NCBI GenBank assembly: GCA_041660225.1
Contig: JBAZWV010000004.1
Coordinates: 1 to 64,000 of the forward strand
Source: JBAZWV01 sp041660225
GTDB taxonomy: Bacteria > Patescibacteriota > Patescibacteriia > 2-12-FULL-60-25
Length of the DNA: 64,000 nt
Reading direction: 5' to 3'
Every line of letters starts with the position of its first letter. The first letter of the stretch is position 1. Both the position numbers and the translations under genes were made by a program. Below, one piece after another: positions 43,012-51,271 of this stretch. The notes beneath the pieces were generated by a model. It was not told where the DNA came from, did no database searches, and saw only the letters and a list, made by a program, of their open reading frames with translations.

Positions 43012-43956
43012 ATGACGAATACGACACAACACGTCGCTGTCATGGTCGACGAGGTCATCGCAGCCCTGCGGCCAAAGGCCGGAGGGATCTATGTCGATGG
43101 CACGTTGGGCGGTGGAACGCACACAGAAGAAATTCTGAAAGCGTCTGCTCCCGATGGAAAGGTCCTCTCGCTCGATGTCGATCCGGAAGCTCTGAAGCGA
43201 GCCAACGCCCGTCTCAAGGCCTACGGGAAGCGCTGGAAGGGCGTTGAAGGAAACTTCCGCAATCTTCCTGATATCGCAGAACGCGAAGGATTCGCGCCGT
43301 GTGACGGTATCCTGCTTGATCTGGGGTTTTCCTCGGATGAGCTGGCAAATCCGGAACACGGACTCTCGTTCCAAGTTGATGGTCCGCTTGATATGCGGCT
43401 TGGTGCGTCTTCCAACGAAGATGGACTGACCGCAGCAGGGATCGTCAATCGCTGGACGATGCGTGAGCTCGAAGAGCTTTTCCGCGAGTACGGCGAAGAG
43501 AATATGGCGCATCGGATCGCCGAAGCCATCGTTCTGCGACGCAAACAGAAGAAATTCGAGCGCACGCTCGATCTCGCGGATGCGATCAAGCTGGCAGTGC
43601 CAAAAGGGTACGAACGGGGACGGATTCATCCGGCCACGCGAACCTTCCAGGCGCTTCGTATCGCGGTCAACGACGAATTCGCAGCGTTGAAAGAAGCCAT
43701 TGTCGGAGCACGAAAGATTCTCGCGCCCGGCGGACGGCTCGTCATCATCAGCTTCCACTCGCTGGAAGATCGGATCGTCAAGCTTGCCTTCAAGGAAGCC
43801 GATGATCTCGACATCGTCACAAAACGACCGTTGGTACCAACCGACGACGAAATAACACACAACCAACGATCGCGATCCGCCAAATTACGGGTCGCCGAAA
43901 AAAAAGACAAAAAATATGTCCCGCACGCTCGCGCTCGCTATGACACGTCCACATGA
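43012..43956 (+). CDS. rsmH: 16S rRNA (cytosine-1402-N4) methyltransferase RsmH
   Basis: This 314-residue methyltransferase modifies C1402 of 16S rRNA at the P site. The SAM-binding motif GTLGGGTHTEEIL is at about 29-41, DGILLDLGFSSDEL at about 103-116, and the C-terminal PGGRLVIISFHSLEDRIVK block at about 240-258. The insertion domain between is normal in size. It lies in the conserved mraZ-rsmH-ftsL order; ftsL overlaps its 3' end by 41 bases. Confidence 0.97.
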   Translation: MTNTTQHVAVMVDEVIAALRPKAGGIYVDGTLGGGTHTEEILKASAPDGKVLSLDVDPEALKRANARLKAYGKRWKGVEGNFRNLPDIAEREGFAPCDGILLDLGFSSDELANPEHGLSFQVDGPLDMRLGASSNEDGLTAAGIVNRWTMRELEELFREYGEENMAHRIAEAIVLRRKQKKFERTLDLADAIKLAVPKGYERGRIHPATRTFQALRIAVNDEFAALKEAIVGARKILAPGGRLVIISFHSLEDRIVKLAFKEADDLDIVTKRPLVPTDDEITHNQRSRSAKLRVAEKKDKKYVPHARARYDTST

Positions 43957-44278
43957 ACGCCTCGGCCTTCGACAGCCGCTCGGCCGACGTCTTCCGCAGG
44001 GAATCGTCGGTTGGAATCTGCTTGTCGCGGGTGCGTCCATTGCGTTCATGGTGGCCTACATTTTTCAGGTGAATTTGGCGGCATCGCGCGCCTTCACGCT
44101 CCGCGACGTCGAACGCAAAGTCGACACGCTGAAGACCGAAGTCGTCGCACTCGAAGATAAAACGGCAACGCTCTCGTCCGTGCAAGCGATGACGGATCGC
44201 GCCGTACAACTCGGCTTCGTGACGGTTGAACGTCTTGAGTTCGTGAACCCCGCATCCCGCTCGTACGCCCTCAAATAA
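43916..44278 (+). CDS. FtsL-like cell division protein
   Basis: This 120-residue bitopic protein has a basic N-terminus, one membrane helix (IVGWNLLVAGASIAFMVAYIF, about 30-50) and a coiled coil with heptad leucines (RDVERKVDTLKTEVVALEDK). It ends with a short periplasmic tail (GFVTVERLEFVNPASRSYAL), typical of FtsL. Position after rsmH supports this; FtsL recruits the division transpeptidase complex. The ATG at 43916 overlaps rsmH by 41 bases; ATG at 43940 is an alternative. No ftsI or murE follows, so the cluster is broken here. Confidence 0.82.
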   Translation: MSRTLALAMTRPHERLGLRQPLGRRLPQGIVGWNLLVAGASIAFMVAYIFQVNLAASRAFTLRDVERKVDTLKTEVVALEDKTATLSSVQAMTDRAVQLGFVTVERLEFVNPASRSYALK

Positions 44279-44346
44279 ATTGTCACTTGAGATGTGTAGG
44301 GAAACGGTTCCCTGCCATTCTCAGGATGATAATGCAGATCACCCGC

Positions 44347-44384
44347 AAAATTCTCCGGCAGTGCGTGTCCGGAGGATTTTGTTT
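44347..44384 (+). terminator. Intrinsic terminator of the mraZ operon
   Basis: A 12-bp stem AAAATTCTCCGG/CCGGAGGATTTT (one G-T pair) with a ten-base loop is followed by a T-rich run. Confidence 0.88.
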
Positions 44385-44401
44385 TGTGGTATTATTTAGC
44401 C

Positions 44402-44785
44402 ATGCAATCACGTGTTGGTGCGGTGGCGCGCCTTCTCTTTATCGACCTTTTAGGAAGCGTCGCGTGGTTCCCTGTGTGGTGGTATACGAAAGGGCTGATG
44501 AAGGTCGTGAACGCGTCATGGGGCGCGCTACATTATCGCGTGCAGAGTTACGGATTCAGAATTTGGATTCGTAATTTTTTTGTGCCGATGTACGGGCAAT
44601 ATGACATCACGGGAAAACTCGTCAGCGTCGTAATGCGTTTCTTTGTCCTCATCGCACGAGCTATCGCGCTCGTCGTAGAAGCGATCGTCTATTTCGTCGG
44701 TATTGTCGCGTGGGGACTCGCACCGGCACTCTTTCTTCTCATGGCATTTACAAGCGTCGTTCGCGGCGTGAGCGGACTTGTATGA
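44402..44785 (+). CDS. Small membrane protein upstream of membrane ClpC
   Basis: This 127-residue protein has two or three hydrophobic stretches (LLFIDLLGSVAWFPVWWY; VMRFFVLIARAIALVVEAIVYFVGIV; LAPALFLLMAF). It is not recognised by family. Its stop overlaps the start of the ClpC-like gene by four bases (ATGA at 44782-44785), so the two are coupled and may form one membrane complex. The ATG at 44402 is chosen over an in-frame ATG at 44384 because the latter lies in the terminator region. Confidence 0.78.
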   Translation: MQSRVGAVARLLFIDLLGSVAWFPVWWYTKGLMKVVNASWGALHYRVQSYGFRIWIRNFFVPMYGQYDITGKLVSVVMRFFVLIARAIALVVEAIVYFVGIVAWGLAPALFLLMAFTSVVRGVSGLV

Positions 44786-47499
44786 AGCAACTTCCGCCAC
44801 CCGTTGCAATCGTGTGTTCTGCCTGCGGAGGGGATCCGCAGCGTTCGCTGACCTGTAAAATTTGTGGAGGTGCGGGGATTGGCGTGGCCTCACCGGATGG
44901 ATTTTTGGTGTGGAGTCAGCGTGTCGATGCGTTTACGATTGCGTTCCGAAAGCTCACGGTCAAAGTGAATGCGGTCGTTCATGTCTCGCTCATGATCGCG
45001 TGTTTGGCGGGATTGGGATTCTTTCTCTTTCACCTGCTGCAACTCGAGGATCTTTCGTCATTATCCTCGCTGACATTTTGGACGTCGGGACATCCGGCGC
45101 TCACGTGGCTCTGGATCAGTTGTTTTCTTGCGTGTTTCCTCATCTTCCGTCTGTTTGAATACACGAGCGATCGGAAGAATCTGCCGAATTGGGGAATGTC
45201 CGTACGTGATGCGGAGCAGATGGATGCGAAGTCGGCAGAAAAAGCGAATCATCGTTTTGAGATTGAGCCGTTTTTTTCCGAGGAAGCTCTTTCCGTCGTC
45301 AATGCCGCATATCAGGTCGCCCAGGATTTGAAGCGATCATCCGTCGAACCGTCGATGCTCTTTGCGGCAGCGCTCACGACCGGCTCTGGCGGACTCTTTA
45401 TGACGCGCCTTGGGATGCCGTTCGACAAAGTGAAAGGACCGCTTGCACGCCTGATGTCCGAGGCGCCGCCTGGAGACGGACCGATTCTCCTTTCAAAAGA
45501 AACGAAGCGCACGCTCGCGCTTGCGTATGCGACGTCGCGCGTTGAGCGACGCAAGAATGTCGAGGTGATGGAGATTTTTTTACAAGCGTTCAAAGACAGT
45601 CCGCGTTTGCAGGAAGTGCTGGATCAACTTGGATTTCCAGCCGAGCACATCATTCGCGTGACGGAGTGGATTCGATTGCAAGAGAAGATGCGCGATGACC
45701 ATCGCCGGTTCGTGGCGCTCGCCATGCTCAAACCGTCATCCGTCATGAACCGTGCAATGACGGCACAGCAAACGCCGCTTTTGGACCGATTTAGCGAGGA
45801 TCTCACGATTGCGGCGCGGAACGGGTATTTAGCACCGCTTGTCGGGCGCGAACGCGAGATGCAATCGTTGCTTCAAGCGATTGAGAGCGGACGACGATCC
45901 GTCGTGCTCGTTGGAGAAACAGGTTCCGGAAAATCAGCATTGATCGAAGAAATGGCACGACGCATGGTTGAAGAAGACGTTCCACCAGAATTATTTGATC
46001 GACGTTTGGTCTCCGTGAATATCGCGCAGGTTGTTGCCGCAGGTGAACCGGGTCTCGCCGCCGAACGGTTGCTTGCGATGCTTCACGAAATTGCGATGTC
46101 CGGAAACGTGATTCTCGCCGTGCAAGGAATCGAATCGCTTGTCGGAGGCGGGAGCGGACCGATGGATTTGGCGGAAGCGTTTGCGAGCGAACTCTCGAAG
46201 GGATATTTTATCGCGATTGCAACAACAACTCCGTCTGCCTGGACGCAATATCTCGAACGTCGAACGCTTGGCGCGAAACTTGTGAAGGTGGCGGTACCGG
46301 CGCTTGATATCGAAGGCGCGCTCAAGGTCCTCATGGCGAAGAGTCGTTTGATCGAATATCAGAACAAGGTGTTTTTCTCGTATGCGGCGCTTGATAAAGC
46401 ATCGTCGCTCGCGACACGGTATATCCACGATGTCGCATCTCCGGAGAACGCGCTTGATGTGATCCGCGAGGCTGCTGTATATGCGCGAAAAGAACGCGGC
46501 GAAAAAACGCTCGTTACGGCCGAGGATGTGGCGCACGTGATTCGTGAGAAGACCGGTATTCCGCTTGAGTCCGTCACGCAAGATGAACGCGCCAAGCTTT
46601 TGAATCTTGAAGAGAAGATGCATGGACGCGTGATCGGTCAGGAAGAAGCGGTGACGGCGGTTTCGCAAGCGATGCGTCGCGCACGTGCGGAACTTCGCGA
46701 AGGCCGTCGTCCGATCGCGAACTTTTTGTTCCTCGGACCGACGGGTGTCGGAAAAACGGAACTCGCAAAGACGCTCGCCGTAGAATATTTCAATTCCGAA
46801 GCATCGATGACGCGCCTCGATATGTCGGAGTATCAGGATTCGTCCTCCGTCGCGCGCATGATCGGAGCCGCAGGGGATCAGCGCGGAGGATTGTTGACCG
46901 AAGCGGTGCGCAAAACGCCGTACACGATCGTGTTGTTGGATGAAATCGAAAAGGCACATCCAGATATCTTGAACCTGTTCCTCCAGGTTATGGACGACGG
47001 TCGTCTCACGGATGGTGTCGGACGTACGGTTGATTTTACGAATGCCGTTGTCATCATGACGTCGAATGCCGGCACGCCGTTTATCCAGGAGGCTGTCAAA
47101 GAAGGAATTTCGACGGACGTCATCAAAACGACACTGATCGAACGCGAACTCAAAGGAATCTTCCGCCCTGAATTCTTGAACCGTTTCGATGGCATTATCG
47201 TCTTTAAGCCGCTTTCGATGGAAGATGTGACACAGATCGCGTGGCTCATGATCAACGGCGTCGGTGCGCAGCTCGAAAAGAAAGGAATTCAATTCCGGGC
47301 CGAGGATGAGGCGGTCGAAGTGCTGGCGAAGGCCGGATACGATCCGCAGTTCGGCGCCCGCCCACTCCGTCGCGTCATTCAGGATCGTGTTGATAATGCC
47401 CTCGCGGACTTGCTGCTGAAGGATGAAATCGGGCGGCGTGATACCGTGGTCTTACAGGCGGATGGAACGCTCCGCGTCGAAAAAGCTCCACCCGTTTAA
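44782..47499 (+). CDS. Membrane-anchored ClpC-like ATPase with zinc ribbon
   Basis: This 905-residue AAA+ unfoldase has an N-terminal zinc ribbon (C12-x2-C15 and C25-x2-C28, CSACGG/CKICGG), two membrane helices (about 62-85 and 102-123), a Clp N-type domain (about 155-300) and two AAA+ modules. Module 1 has Walker A GETGSGKS (about 377) but its Walker B position reads VILAVQGIE (about 443), so the usual Asp-Glu is replaced by Gln-Gly and ATP hydrolysis there is doubtful. Module 2 has intact Walker A GPTGVGKT (about 652) and Walker B VLLDEIEKAHPD (about 716). It probably handles membrane or envelope proteins. No clpP lies in this window. Confidence 0.92.
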   Translation: MKQLPPPVAIVCSACGGDPQRSLTCKICGGAGIGVASPDGFLVWSQRVDAFTIAFRKLTVKVNAVVHVSLMIACLAGLGFFLFHLLQLEDLSSLSSLTFWTSGHPALTWLWISCFLACFLIFRLFEYTSDRKNLPNWGMSVRDAEQMDAKSAEKANHRFEIEPFFSEEALSVVNAAYQVAQDLKRSSVEPSMLFAAALTTGSGGLFMTRLGMPFDKVKGPLARLMSEAPPGDGPILLSKETKRTLALAYATSRVERRKNVEVMEIFLQAFKDSPRLQEVLDQLGFPAEHIIRVTEWIRLQEKMRDDHRRFVALAMLKPSSVMNRAMTAQQTPLLDRFSEDLTIAARNGYLAPLVGREREMQSLLQAIESGRRSVVLVGETGSGKSALIEEMARRMVEEDVPPELFDRRLVSVNIAQVVAAGEPGLAAERLLAMLHEIAMSGNVILAVQGIESLVGGGSGPMDLAEAFASELSKGYFIAIATTTPSAWTQYLERRTLGAKLVKVAVPALDIEGALKVLMAKSRLIEYQNKVFFSYAALDKASSLATRYIHDVASPENALDVIREAAVYARKERGEKTLVTAEDVAHVIREKTGIPLESVTQDERAKLLNLEEKMHGRVIGQEEAVTAVSQAMRRARAELREGRRPIANFLFLGPTGVGKTELAKTLAVEYFNSEASMTRLDMSEYQDSSSVARMIGAAGDQRGGLLTEAVRKTPYTIVLLDEIEKAHPDILNLFLQVMDDGRLTDGVGRTVDFTNAVVIMTSNAGTPFIQEAVKEGISTDVIKTTLIERELKGIFRPEFLNRFDGIIVFKPLSMEDVTQIAWLMINGVGAQLEKKGIQFRAEDEAVEVLAKAGYDPQFGARPLRRVIQDRVDNALADLLLKDEIGRRDTVVLQADGTLRVEKAPPV

Positions 47500-47501
47500 T
47501 C

Positions 47502-48569
47502 ATGTCGCGTGACAGTTTGGTTCTCTATTGCATTGCCGCCGTGCTCATTACGGCGACATTTTCGTATCTGTTCGGTTTTATCAGCGCGAAGCTGGCGAAG
47601 AAGTTTGGAGCCATCGACACGCCGGTCGGAGGACGAAAGATTCACAAGAATGCGATTCCGTTGTGGGGAGGCGTTGGAATTGCTGTCAGCATTCTTTTGG
47701 GGATGGGTCTTCTTGCATTGGTGGATGGATTTTATGCTCTACGATCAGCGCAGCTTCTCGGCATCTGCGCGGCTGTCTTGATTCTTGCGATCGGAGGACT
47801 CATCGATGATCGTCGTCCGCTTCCGCCGATTGTTCAGCTTTTATTTCCGATGATCGCTTCCGTCATTGTGATTGTAACGGGAACGGGAATCGTTCAGATC
47901 ACTGATCCGTTGAATGGCGGAGGGTTTTCACTCGCATGGTGGAAGATCGGTTCCCTTTCATTGCCGGCGGATCTCATCACGCTTGGATGGCTTCTTGCTG
48001 CGACGTACGCAACAAAATTTCTTGATGGCCTCGACGGACTTGTTTCCGGAATGGCCGTGATCGGATCCGCGATGGTTGGAGCGCTCACGTTGTCGCCGAC
48101 CTTCTATCAGCCGGCCGTTGCCTTGCTTGCGTCTGTCATGGGAGGTGGATTTGCGGGATTCTTGCCGCATAACGTTCATCCTGCACGACAATTTCTTGGT
48201 GAAGCGGGGAGTACCGTTGCGGGATTTCTACTTGGCGTCCTTGCGATCGTATCAAGCGCAAAGATTGCCATCGCGCTCGCTGTTCTTGCGATTCCCGTTA
48301 TGGATGCCGCGATCGTCATCGTTGGTCGAATGGCTCGCGGAACAGCTCCATGGAAAGGGGATGATACGCATTTGCATTTCCGTCTGCTCAAAGCAGGTAT
48401 TCCGCATCGTCGCGTTGTTTTGTTGCTGTGGGGCGTTTCGTTCGCTGCCGGGCTCATCGCGCTCACTTTGCAAACTCGTGGTAAACTATTCCTCGTTGTC
48501 GCACTCGCGGTGTTTACGGTCCTCGCATCTTGGTTTGCCAAGCGGATCGGAAGCCGTCGTGTGACCTAG
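47502..48569 (+). CDS. MraY/WecA-type phospho-sugar transferase
   Basis: This 355-residue integral membrane enzyme has ten or so helices and belongs to the polyprenyl-phosphate sugar-1-phosphate transferase family. Key motifs are GGLIDDRRPL (the DD pair for Mg/substrate), KFLDGLDGL (catalytic Asp region), FLGEAGST (usually FLGDAGS, here Glu for Asp) and DDTHLHFRL (the HxH loop typical of WecA/TagO). It starts three bases after the ClpC-like stop. It may begin synthesis of a wall polymer or glycan; MraY itself is less likely because of the WecA-like histidine loop. Confidence 0.88.
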   Translation: MSRDSLVLYCIAAVLITATFSYLFGFISAKLAKKFGAIDTPVGGRKIHKNAIPLWGGVGIAVSILLGMGLLALVDGFYALRSAQLLGICAAVLILAIGGLIDDRRPLPPIVQLLFPMIASVIVIVTGTGIVQITDPLNGGGFSLAWWKIGSLSLPADLITLGWLLAATYATKFLDGLDGLVSGMAVIGSAMVGALTLSPTFYQPAVALLASVMGGGFAGFLPHNVHPARQFLGEAGSTVAGFLLGVLAIVSSAKIAIALAVLAIPVMDAAIVIVGRMARGTAPWKGDDTHLHFRLLKAGIPHRRVVLLLWGVSFAAGLIALTLQTRGKLFLVVALAVFTVLASWFAKRIGSRRVT

Positions 48570-48571
48570 CT

Positions 48572-49075
48572 ATGCCGCGTCGTACATCACGTTCACCTTC
48601 CCATCACGCCAAGATTGAGCGTCGGAGCCGTTGGTTTGCCATGGCTGCGGTGGTTGTCGGTTTTTCCATTCTGATCGGAGCCTCGGTGTGGGATCTTTCG
48701 ACGCCGGTTTCTTCGCAAGAGACAAGAACGATTGATCTCTCCAGATTCCGCCTCGAAGTTGCCGAAACGGACGAAGCGCGGCGCCAAGGACTGAGCGGAC
48801 ACGAGCCGCTCGCCCAAGAAGAGGGAATGCTCTTTTTGTTTGCAGAAGACGGGGTGTATCCGTTCTGGATGAAGGATATGACGTTTGCGATTGATATCAT
48901 CTGGCTCGATGATGGGCGCGTTGTGGATGTCGCGACCCTTCCTGCACCAGCTTCCGGAGAACTTCTCCCGGCGACCCACGTCCCGTCCGGAAAAGCCGAT
49001 ACCGTCCTCGAAATCAATGCCGGCCGCGCCAAGGCGCTGGGCATCGAAAAAGGGGTGATGGTCGTTTTGCCCTAA
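48572..49075 (+). CDS. DUF192-family exported protein
   Basis: This 167-residue protein has an N-terminal membrane anchor (WFAMAAVVVGFSILIGASV) and a C-terminal DUF192 domain. Family hallmarks are RRQGLSGHEPLAQEEGMLFLF, FWMKDMTFAIDIIW and LEINAGRAKALGI. It starts two bases after the stop of the transferase gene, so it is the last gene of the ClpC-transferase operon. The molecular function of the family is not established. Confidence 0.9.
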   Translation: MPRRTSRSPSHHAKIERRSRWFAMAAVVVGFSILIGASVWDLSTPVSSQETRTIDLSRFRLEVAETDEARRQGLSGHEPLAQEEGMLFLFAEDGVYPFWMKDMTFAIDIIWLDDGRVVDVATLPAPASGELLPATHVPSGKADTVLEINAGRAKALGIEKGVMVVLP

Positions 49076-49076
49076 T

Positions 49077-49101
49077 AAAAAACCGCATCGAGTGATGCGG
49101 T
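49077..49101 (-). terminator. Intrinsic terminator for gene 49156
   Basis: On the minus strand a perfect stem ACCGCATC/GATGCGGT with a four-base loop is followed by T5-6. It lies just after the DUF192 stop on the other strand. Confidence 0.85.
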
Positions 49102-49155
49102 GTGAGATCCGTCTGACCTAGAGGCTACGTTCAAAGGGACCGAAGTCCCGAGGAT

Positions 49156-49794
49156 CTAAGATTGGGGGCTGACTCGCGACACAGCGAATGCGAATCCAAA
49201 GCCACGAAACCAGTGTTGGCCAGAATGGATGCCCTTAGCGTCGAACCGGCGACCACCGTCGTTACAGCTCGTGTGCAGCAAGTATGGAACGCCACGGGAG
49301 TCGTTGATGCTTTCGTGCATGGCAACGATGTAGTGTAGACCCATTGTTTTAATCTCCTCATCCGCGAACTTCTCACGGATGAGGCAGGCGAGCTCGGCGT
49401 TCGGCTTGTGTAGCTCGCGCTTGAAGGCCTCGGCACGGATATTTTTCGTGATCCGGTCGTCGTCCTCCTCGAAGAGCAAGCCCTTGAGAACGGCGACTTC
49501 GGTCGTCACGCCGTTCGTCGGCTTGAAGTCCGGCGAACGGAGTACCTCTTTGGTGCTGTCCGTCATGCGGAAGCCTTTGCCCTCGAGCCGGGTGATCCAG
49601 TCCTCGCCGGTCGATCCGTCAGAGGTGAGGCTGAAGTAGATGACATCATCTTCCTCGCGCCACGAACGGGTCGGTTCGGAAGCCGAGATTTCGCCGCGGA
49701 GAAAACGGAGCGCCGCGTCGTGGCCACCGAGCTTCTTGACGATGGCGTTGAGTTGGCCGGCGGTGAGGCCGGCGGATGCGAATTTTGCGCGCAT
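49156..49794 (-). CDS. Conserved CPR hypothetical protein, 212 residues
   Basis: This soluble protein resembles a family I know only from CPR genomes. Conserved-looking blocks are the N-terminal helical LTAGQLNAIVKKLGGHDAAL, then 'DDVIYFSLTSDGSTGEDWI', 'KPTNGVTTEVAVLKGLLFE' and a C-terminal 'MHESINDSRGVPYLLH' with Cys/His/Trp residues. Function is unknown. AAGGGGA lies upstream of the ATG and a terminator follows, so it is another stand-alone gene. A long inverted repeat lies upstream of it. Confidence 0.8.
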   Translation of the reverse strand: MRAKFASAGLTAGQLNAIVKKLGGHDAALRFLRGEISASEPTRSWREEDDVIYFSLTSDGSTGEDWITRLEGKGFRMTDSTKEVLRSPDFKPTNGVTTEVAVLKGLLFEEDDDRITKNIRAEAFKRELHKPNAELACLIREKFADEEIKTMGLHYIVAMHESINDSRGVPYLLHTSCNDGGRRFDAKGIHSGQHWFRGFGFAFAVSRVSPQS

Positions 49795-49863
49795 GATTGT
49801 ATCCCCTTGGGCTCATTTGCCCGCTTCGTTTCCTCTTATCCGAGGAGGAACCATGGCCCGCGT

Positions 49864-49911
49864 GGTCATAGCGAGAAATGGCCAAGTTTTAAGCCACTTT
49901 TCGCTATGACC
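49864..49911. repeat. 19-bp inverted repeat forming a long hairpin
   Basis: Bases 49864-49882 pair with 49893-49911 at 18 of 19 positions (one mismatch, one G-T pair) around a ten-base loop. There is no T-run, so it is not a standard terminator. Confidence 0.9.
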
Positions 49912-49996
49912 AATCGCAAGTCTTATCAAAGAACCATGCTCACTCATATACCTAAACGCCTTATTTGTAAAGCCATGACTCGTTGATCGCATGGGT

Positions 49997-50025
49997 TTGA
50001 CAGAATCCTGGGATTTCTGTATCCT
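49997..50025 (+). promoter_or_regulatory. Promoter of rplU, leaderless type
   Basis: A perfect TTGACA (49997-50002), 17-bp spacer and TATCCT (50020-50025). The ATG follows nine bases after the -10 box with no Shine-Dalgarno sequence. Confidence 0.85.
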
Positions 50026-50034
50026 CCCCGCACT

Positions 50035-50343
50035 ATGATTGCCGTCATCAAGACCGGAGGGAAGCAGTATGTCGTCCAAGAAGGCGACGTTTTGACCGTT
50101 GAAATGTTGGCTGCCGAACAAGGCGCCAAGGTTTCATTCGATGTCCTGCTCATGGCAGAAGCCGACGGATCGAAGGTGGATCTCGGAGAGCCGATGCTTT
50201 CAAAGACCATCGAGGCCGAAGTCGTCGCGCACGGCCGTGCCAAGAAAATCGAAGTCGTGAAGTATAAGGCCAAGAGCCGCTATCGCCGACGCGTCGGTCA
50301 CCGCCAACCGTTCACCAAAGTGAAAATCGGAAAGATCGCCTAA
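50035..50343 (+). CDS. rplU: 50S ribosomal protein L21
   Basis: This 102-residue protein binds 23S rRNA. It has the family opening MIAVIKTGGKQYVVQEGD and the C-terminal KAKSRYRRRVGHRQPFTKVK. Its usual partner rpmA (L27) does not follow. The promoter geometry predicts a leaderless mRNA, notable for a ribosomal protein gene. Confidence 0.97.
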   Translation: MIAVIKTGGKQYVVQEGDVLTVEMLAAEQGAKVSFDVLLMAEADGSKVDLGEPMLSKTIEAEVVAHGRAKKIEVVKYKAKSRYRRRVGHRQPFTKVKIGKIA

Positions 50344-50356
50344 GGGCGGTTTTTTC
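50335..50356 (+). terminator. Short intrinsic terminator of rplU
   Basis: A stem CGCC/GGCG (with flanking A-T and G-T pairs) whose loop holds the TAA stop is followed by T6. Confidence 0.7.
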
Positions 50357-50412
50357 TTGTCTATATAGTTTAACTCCCCGACATGTGTCGAGGAGCTAGG
50401 AGGGGGAATGGG

Positions 50413-50622
50413 TCATTCTTCGTCCTTAGTGACGGGTTCGGAAATGGCTTCGTCCGTTCGTTTGAACGGTGGTGGGCTCAAGTTCCGTCTGAGAAGAGAC
50501 GCGGTGTGTGACGTGCGCAAGACACGTCGCATGCCGCCTTTGCGTCTGGCGAGACATTCCGGTGATTGGCAGCCACGATCCTCGGCTAATAGCATTCTGC
50601 AATCCGGACAATACGCATCCAT
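50413..50622 (-). CDS. Small zinc-ribbon-like hypothetical protein
   Basis: This 69-residue protein starts MDAYCPDCRMLLAED, then GCQSPECLARRKGG: four cysteines in CxxC and Cx4C form suggest one zinc site. The rest is basic and Ser/Thr-rich. The ATG at 50622 has GGAGGT with a four-base spacer. It follows recR on the same strand after 40 bases and may be read with it or alone. A plus-strand frame over the same bases is a shadow. Confidence 0.75.
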   Translation of the reverse strand: MDAYCPDCRMLLAEDRGCQSPECLARRKGGMRRVLRTSHTASLLRRNLSPPPFKRTDEAISEPVTKDEE

Positions 50623-50662
50623 GGTGACCTCCAATGTTTGGTTGTCGTATCAAAAGAAAGAG

Positions 50663-51271
50663 CTACGAAGATTTGCGGCGGTTGGTGAGAGCATCAGCCA
50701 CCGTTGCTCCGTCAGCATATTCGATCTGGGCACCGGAGGGAAGACCGCGGGCAAGGCGCGAGATCGAAAGCGGAAGTCCTTTGATCTGATTCATCAAATA
50801 GAGAGCGGTTGTGTCGCCGTTGATATCCGGATCAAACGCAAGAATCAACTCGCGGATCTCTGAGCCGTCAGTGCGTACGCGTTTTAAGAGATCGGCAATC
50901 GCAAGTGTTTCGGGCGTGCGTCCTTCGATCGGGTCCAGAAGTCCACCGAGGACGTGATAGAGACCCTTGAACACGCCTGAATCTTCGATGACCTGAAGAT
51001 CCTGATTGGTTGCGACAACACAGAGGACATCTTTGTCACGTGCAGGATCCGCGCAGATCGAACAGACGGAGGTATCGGTCCATCGACCACACACGTTGCA
51101 ACGAACGACCTGGTCCGCAAGCGCCATGAGTGCCTGTGCAAAGCGACGGATGCGTTCTTTTGGAAGCGTGACAAGCCAATAGGCGTAGCGTAACGCGGCC
51201 CGGGGACCGACACCGGGGAGTCCGTCGAATTCGGCGGCAGCATCGTGGATGGCCGGGGGAACGCGACTCAT
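50663..51271 (-). CDS. recR: Recombination mediator protein RecR
   Basis: This 202-residue protein loads RecA with RecO/RecF at gaps. It has the helix-hairpin-helix LPGVGPRAALRYA (about 18-30), the four-cysteine zinc finger CNVCGRWTDTSVCSIC (about 58-73) and a Toprim domain beginning VLCVVATNQDLQVIEDSG. The start overlaps the ybaB stop by four bases, the classic ybaB-recR pair. Confidence 0.96.
   Translation of the reverse strand: MSRVPPAIHDAAAEFDGLPGVGPRAALRYAYWLVTLPKERIRRFAQALMALADQVVRCNVCGRWTDTSVCSICADPARDKDVLCVVATNQDLQVIEDSGVFKGLYHVLGGLLDPIEGRTPETLAIADLLKRVRTDGSEIRELILAFDPDINGDTTALYLMNQIKGLPLSISRLARGLPSGAQIEYADGATVADALTNRRKSS

Noticed and set aside
45991..47292. Long minus-strand frame of 433 codons inside the ClpC-like gene
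   Set aside because: The plus strand encodes a full AAA+ protein with all motifs; the minus frame is rich in Arg/His/Phe as expected for an antisense shadow.
50408..50863. Plus-strand frame of 151 codons over the zinc-ribbon and recR genes
   Set aside because: It runs antisense to recR and to a small gene with a strong Shine-Dalgarno site; its composition is that of a shadow frame.
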